From Phlebopus portentosus (taxonomy: Eukaryota > Basidiomycota > Agaricomycetes > Boletales > Boletinellaceae): a stretch of DNA of 64,000 nt. The position numbers and the translations under genes were made by a program. This document shows positions 59,218-64,000 of the stretch, one piece after another; the first letter of the stretch is position 1; every line of letters begins with the position of its first letter. The notes beneath the pieces are model-generated. The model ran no database searches and was not told the DNA's origin. It saw only the letters and a list, made by a program, of their open reading frames with translations. Location: the NCBI GenBank assembly GCA_037892935.1, contig JAYXKI010000009.1, positions 744,001 to 808,000 of the forward strand, in the 5' to 3' direction.

Positions 59218-61593
59218 TCAAACGGCTTGAGATTCGAGACCAGGCCTAAAATTGATTTCCTTCGCGGGTACAGATGCAAGATCCTCAAATCTTGTTAGAC
59301 CCAATTCCTTTGCCTTGATTAAAAGAGCCTGGAAATGAGAGTAGTAAAGAATCAATCAGTCACCAATGTTACTAATAAGTACAGGAAAGAGGGGTATCGT
59401 CGGCGATTTAATTTTACCCAACGGACTCACCAATTGCTTGGACATATATCGAGAATGAAAGAAATCGCCGGCGGCGTACCAGAGCTGAAAAATGGGACGT
59501 CCGGAATCAGCGCTTCGATCAAACAAATGGCATTTGCTGTGGCCCAAGGAAAATGATAGTGCGGAATGGAAGGAACTTACTCCTGGATGACCGGACGGTC
59601 GATAACAACCTCTCAGTTCACCCTCTTCATCCAGACCCCAAACTCCGCTTGTTTTTCCGATCGTATCTTTTCCGAACAACTTCTCCATTGATGGTCGGAT
59701 GTTCTCGTAACCTGTACTAACCAAAGAAAATACAGACAACTTTAGTAAGAAAAATCAGAATAACCACGTAATGAAGACCCACGCGAAGATCACTACCTCG
59801 ACGTCCACTGAAGAATCGTCTGAGAAAAGGACCGTCGTCCCATTGTCGTCGAAGCGAGTAATTTCAGCACCGGATTTCACCGATACGGCTCCGTTGATTA
59901 TGAGCTCAGCGGCACCTACGTTAAGCCCTGGAGAAAAAGCAACGTATCTCCGATTTCAAAAATGAACGGATTGACTGAACGATAAGCACTGACAGTAACC
60001 TATCAGCATTCAGTTCAAAATGAAAATAAATCAAAACGTCATAATAGCTCACCCCCGAGGCGCTCATATACCAGTTCCCTTCTTCCACCACCACTCGGCC
60101 CGTCCGTGGTTCTGAATCCCTTAGCTTCAAGTCCGGCTCTTAGTCCCGCATCGAACTCTGCTCTTTTCGCTCGTTCACTGGACGATTTCGCAATTCGACT
60201 GGCCAGCCCCAGCGGGGTCGCCGCCACCCTAAAATCGCTCACTTCATACGGAACGCCTTCAGGCCACGCCTGAAACTCCAAATCCGCTAGCTTGCGGGAG
60301 ACAACGCATGTCGGATGGCGTTGAAACATTGTTATGGACGAAGCTCCGCATGTGTGTAGGTCTTGCGCTAGGTCTGCTGCAGTTGTTCCTGCGCCGATGA
60401 TCAAGACGCGCTTACCAGAGAATTCTCTCCCACCCGCGTATGCTGATGCATGCAATGTGACTCCTCGGAAAGATGGGAGAGATGGGATGGAAGGCGTGTA
60501 AGGATCGCCAAGAGTTCCTGTTGCAAGAACGATGTGTTTCGGATGTAAGGTAACAAATGATCCGCGCTTGGAAAGCATTATATCCCAACGACGTAACGAA
60601 TGATCGTATTCAGGTGTTGGAAGAGGGAATGTGGAAGTCCAGACGACAAGATCCTGCGATTCCGCGTAATGTTCCAACCACGATGCAATCTTATCGCGCG
60701 GCGTAAAGGTGGGCCAATTGTGCGGATAGGGAGCGTATAAGACTACAATAGGTTTGTAATTTTTTTATACATAACAATTTAGCTTGATGTAGAGATCGTT
60801 GGGGTGAATATACATACGCGTATGGTGTGTCCGGGGAGTGTTCAAACTAAGAGTCGGATACCTCTTGCGCCAGTTATCTCCAACGCGTTCGTTACGCTCC
60901 ACAACGACTGTTCGTATATTCATCTGCTTAAATTGAGCAGCTACTTGTAGACCCGTTTGTCCAGCTCCAACTGAAAGAACGTACAATATCTCAGATCACC
61001 GTGAGTATCACAGCTAGTCGAAAAGACGTACTAACGAGAACTTGCGGATCTGCCTCTATTGCCGCTTGACGAGCAGTAATGACTTCCGACCACGCTATTG
61101 TATGTCCACCGTACAGCCCGAGTTCATGTCCCACCTCTTCGTATCCCTTGATGTCATGTGCAGTGAGGTACACCGACAATGCCTTCCAACGTATGGCTCC
61201 GCTGTTCTTGAGTTCATCCTCGTCCAAACGAGGCGAAGTGTTTAATTGAAGGCGCACGAGCCCACGTCCACGAACCACCGGCGCCTCAAAAACAAAGGCA
61301 GCCTCCACACCCTTCACCTCGTCCGAAAGCGCAAACATCGTAGGCACAAGACCGTGCTCCTCATCCAGCTTAATACTCCTCGGATCGATCAATGCACGAG
61401 GTAACCGTTCGCTCAAATATCGCTCGATTCGCTCACGACCCTCGAGAGAACGTACATCCCAGCTGAAGACGAGACAATCTCGAAGCCATCCGTCAGGAAG
61501 GAAGAGATTGTATATCGCGTGAGCGTCTTTTCGTTCCAACGCGTTAGAAAAGTCAGAAATCCAATCCAATGCTATTTGACGAGGAGAATCCAT
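59218..61593 (-). CDS. FAD-dependent monooxygenase with N-terminal NTF2/SnoaL-like domain
   Basis: The ATG at 61593 (MDSPRQIALDWISDF) begins a domain of about 150 residues with the look of an NTF2/SnoaL fold (ALERKDAHAIYNLFLPDGWL, WDVRSLEGRERIERYL). Next is the first nucleotide-binding motif VGAGQTGLQVAAQFKQMNI with VVVERNERVGDNWRKRYPTL, as in flavin monooxygenases, then HIVLATGTLGDPYTPSIPSL and the second Rossmann motif VLIIGAGTTAADLAQDL. The conserved late part follows (TGYENIRPSMEKLFG, GVWGLDEEGELRGCYRPSGH, LWYAAGDFFHSRYMSKQLAL), ending RPGLESQAV at 59218. It should oxidise an unknown substrate using FAD and NADPH. The same fusion is common among Agaricomycetes. Several internal introns are present. 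Confidence 0.85.
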
Positions 61594-62255
61594 TTTCACA
61601 CTCGAAAGCAGGTATCTTACTAGCTTCTAGCCAGGCTCAAGAAAGCAACGAAAGCCGTTTCCGAAAATCCGGGTCGGACAAAACGGTTAAAAAAATCGCC
61701 CACGAGCTGATTCGTTCCATATGGCGTGCTCTTATGCAAACTGTGCACACTGGAAAGAATCGGACACAACCCATATTGTCGATACCTGAAGTGCGGTTTG
61801 TGCCGACCTTAGAAGAAAGCAGTAGGGAAGTACTGCTAAGATCACTGGTAAGTAAGTGTAGGAGACAAAATGAAATGACAGGTACGGGGTACGAGATCGA
61901 CAGTTCACTCAAAATTCGGACTCAGCGATACCGCCGATCATTGAAGATCGTCCAGGACAGATTTGAAGTCGACAAGATTTGTTTTGAAGCAGATTGACCG
62001 GAAGAATAGCATATATATGTACAGAATGGTGTGTAAGTATTTCATCTTATTCCTATGGAAATTTTATGCTTTCTACGAAATCATGTAACTATCGATGGAT
62101 TTCTTTTTTTGTGTGAAAATTGTGATATAAGGCCAGCCCATAATTGATCTTCAAGAAGTTGTTACGTCTGCCGTTTATCCGCTCTGCGTGCCCTAGAAAG
62201 AATAGGGGCTCGATCTCTAGTCCTTGTTCTAGTTGTATCGGGAACATTTGTGCGT
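61594..62255. other. Intergenic region
   Basis: About 660 bases between the start of the monooxygenase and the stop of glycogen phosphorylase (both minus). A plus-strand frame at 61569-61997 (142 codons, ATG) overlaps the monooxygenase start and has no domain, so it is probably chance. Confidence 0.4.
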
Positions 62256-64000
62256 TTACGAGACCTTGCAGGGTTCAATGTTCCAGTACTCGTCGGCGTA
62301 GTTCATGATTGCGCGATCCGAACTGAACTTGCCCATCTATAAGTGTCAACAGAATCAAAAACATGTCCACTAAGTCAAGGATGACGATCATGCATACCTT
62401 TGCGGTAGTACGGATGCTCTTTTTGATCCAACCCGTACGATCCTGGTACGCTTCATCCACCATCGCCAAGGCTTGGATATCTAGATCATGAAGACTGTTA
62501 GACCGAAGTCGCATCTTCCTAACTCTAACGATAACACGTACAAGAATCGAAGTCTTCCGTGATCAGGTAATAGTCTCCCTGCCTGATGGTGTTGAGGAGC
62601 CTGCAGACAAGGGAAGTGCGAATCAATATCATCGGAAACTTAAATGGCAATAGTGACAACGTACGGTTCGTAGATAGAACCATCGCCGAAGCGTCCGGAC
62701 GAGATTTCATTAAGTACGACGGCAAGTGCAGGAGACTTCTCCTCGACTGGAACAGGGTGCTGAAAGGGTCGAGGATCAGTCCGTGTATTCCTTGGATTTC
62801 CCATGAAGAGCTATGGAGCACTTACGTAGGTGTGCTGATAGCGCAACTCCTCAACCGCCGGTGTCAAGTGACCAAAGAAGACTACACATCAAGACAACAG
62901 TGAGCATATAGTGCGCATATATGTGGCTAGGGCACTTACAGACGTTGCTCTCGCCGACCTCTTCCGCAATTTCAATGTTGGCGCCATCGACAGTACCGAG
63001 AAGCAGACCACCGTTCAAGCAGAATTTCATGTTGCTGGTACCGGAGGCCTCAGTTCCCGCGGTACTAACTATAGAAAAGATCAATCCTCGAATATTATAG
63101 CAATCAAAAGGTAGTCTCGGTTGGCTTACTGTGTTGAGATAAATCGGAAGCAGGGATGAGAATCTCAGCCAGAGAGACCGCATAATCAGGCAAGAAGAAC
63201 ATCTCAAGGTATTCCTTCGTATCAGGGTCCGCGTTAATGACACGCGCAACGTTCACGATCAAGCGGATGGTTAGCTTGGCGACGTAATATCCAGGAGCAG
63301 CCTTTCCGGCAAAGAAGACAACGCGAGGGTTAACTTTCTTCCTCTCCTCCGGCGTCATAGCCTTGAGGGCTAAATAACGCTGTGACAGAGTAAATCATTT
63401 TGCTTTATGCTACTTCGGAAGAAGTTTCACTTACATGAACGACACCGAGAAGGTTAAGAGTTTGACGCTATAGAGGAGACGTAGTTCTTTTCAGAACAGG
63501 CCAGAAACATAACAGAAACTACTGACCTTGTATTCATGGAGACGCTTAATCTGGACATCGAACATCGCCTTTGTGTTGACTGTTATCTATTAGAGACATT
63601 AGAGATCAATTCAATAAGTGTTCTGAATCCGAGGAAGTAAAGAGAGAACGTACACCCAAAGTACTCTCGACGTAGCGAGCAAGGCGCTCCTTGTTACTCT
63701 GCTTGACAACTGCCCACCTCTTCTGGAACTGCGGATCATCAACATGCTTAAGCAGGCCCTCAAGCTTGTAAAGGTCCTTCAACCAGACTTCCTTCTTGAT
63801 CTTCAGAGTCTCAGTGATGAGATCGGACAAAAGAGGATTGCATTGGTCGAGCCAACGACGCGGTGTGACTGTCAAAGGATAGATTCTCAGATGTGAAGAA
63901 GAGTCGAGAGAAATAATGCTACTCACTGCCATTGGTGACATTGGAGAACCTGTGACGAGTCAAAGGAGCCAAAGCTTAATATCAGTGCAAGGACAGAGCA
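62256..64000 (-). CDS. GPH1: Glycogen phosphorylase, C-terminal part (5' end outside window)
   Basis: The stop is at 62256; the gene continues past base 64000. Readable stretches in order are [131 protein letters not shown] (holding the lysine that binds pyridoxal phosphate) and [20 protein letters not shown]. The end, [20 protein letters not shown] then [20 protein letters not shown], is typical. It releases glucose-1-phosphate from glycogen in the cytosol. At least six short introns interrupt the part seen, and all catalytic motifs in view are intact. Confidence 0.95.

Noticed and set aside
61569..61997. Plus-strand ATG frame of 142 codons
   Set aside because: It overlaps the start of the flavin monooxygenase on the other strand and shows no domain; probably chance.

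Overview
The window is nuclear DNA of a filamentous basidiomycete, most likely an Agaricomycete (mushroom-forming fungus). Genes lie on both strands and are split by many 45-75 nt GT-AG introns. Two STE3-type pheromone receptors sit in tandem, and the other genes are typical fungal ones. No rRNA, tRNA, CRISPR, phage or clear transposon was found.

Layout. 1-3071: C-terminal part of a pentatricopeptide-repeat (PPR) protein (+). 4769-7512: secreted-domain single-pass membrane protein (-). 8624-11446: VPS36 (ESCRT-II, +). 11749-13236: RPN9 (proteasome lid, -). 15453-16915 and 17707-19344: two STE3-like receptors (+). 19601-20523: RGG-rich protein (-). 20652-22770: DML1/misato (+). 23407-24565: single-pass membrane protein with a PY-type motif (-). 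24957-25463: mitochondrial uS19 (+). 26327-29172: PAK kinase CLA4 (+). 29906-32452: a dual-kinase protein (-). 33284-35054: CNOT11 (-). 35746-37581: OTU protease (-). 37797-41044: SF1 helicase with a possible mitochondrial leader (-). 44820-47016: MFS transporter (-). 47017-54583: gene-poor stretch. 54584-56180: OXA1 insertase (-). 56581-58949: F-box-like protein (-). 59218-61593: flavin monooxygenase (-). 62256-64000: glycogen phosphorylase, continuing past the window edge (-).

The receptor pair with CLA4 about 7 kb further on looks like a B mating-type (pheromone/receptor) region or a cluster of receptor paralogues. No CaaX pheromone precursor was found by eye near the receptors. Receptor 1 has a clean four-exon model. 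Receptor 2 has a reading-frame problem at its first splice junction.

The most unusual gene is the dual-kinase protein at 29906-32452. An apparently intact TKL-type kinase domain is joined, through consistent introns, to a MAPKKK-type domain that has lost its glycine loop and its DFG aspartate and carries a one-base frameshift at a run of five T (+ strand). Most other genes are ordinary housekeeping genes of mitochondria, endosomal sorting, protein turnover and mRNA decay.
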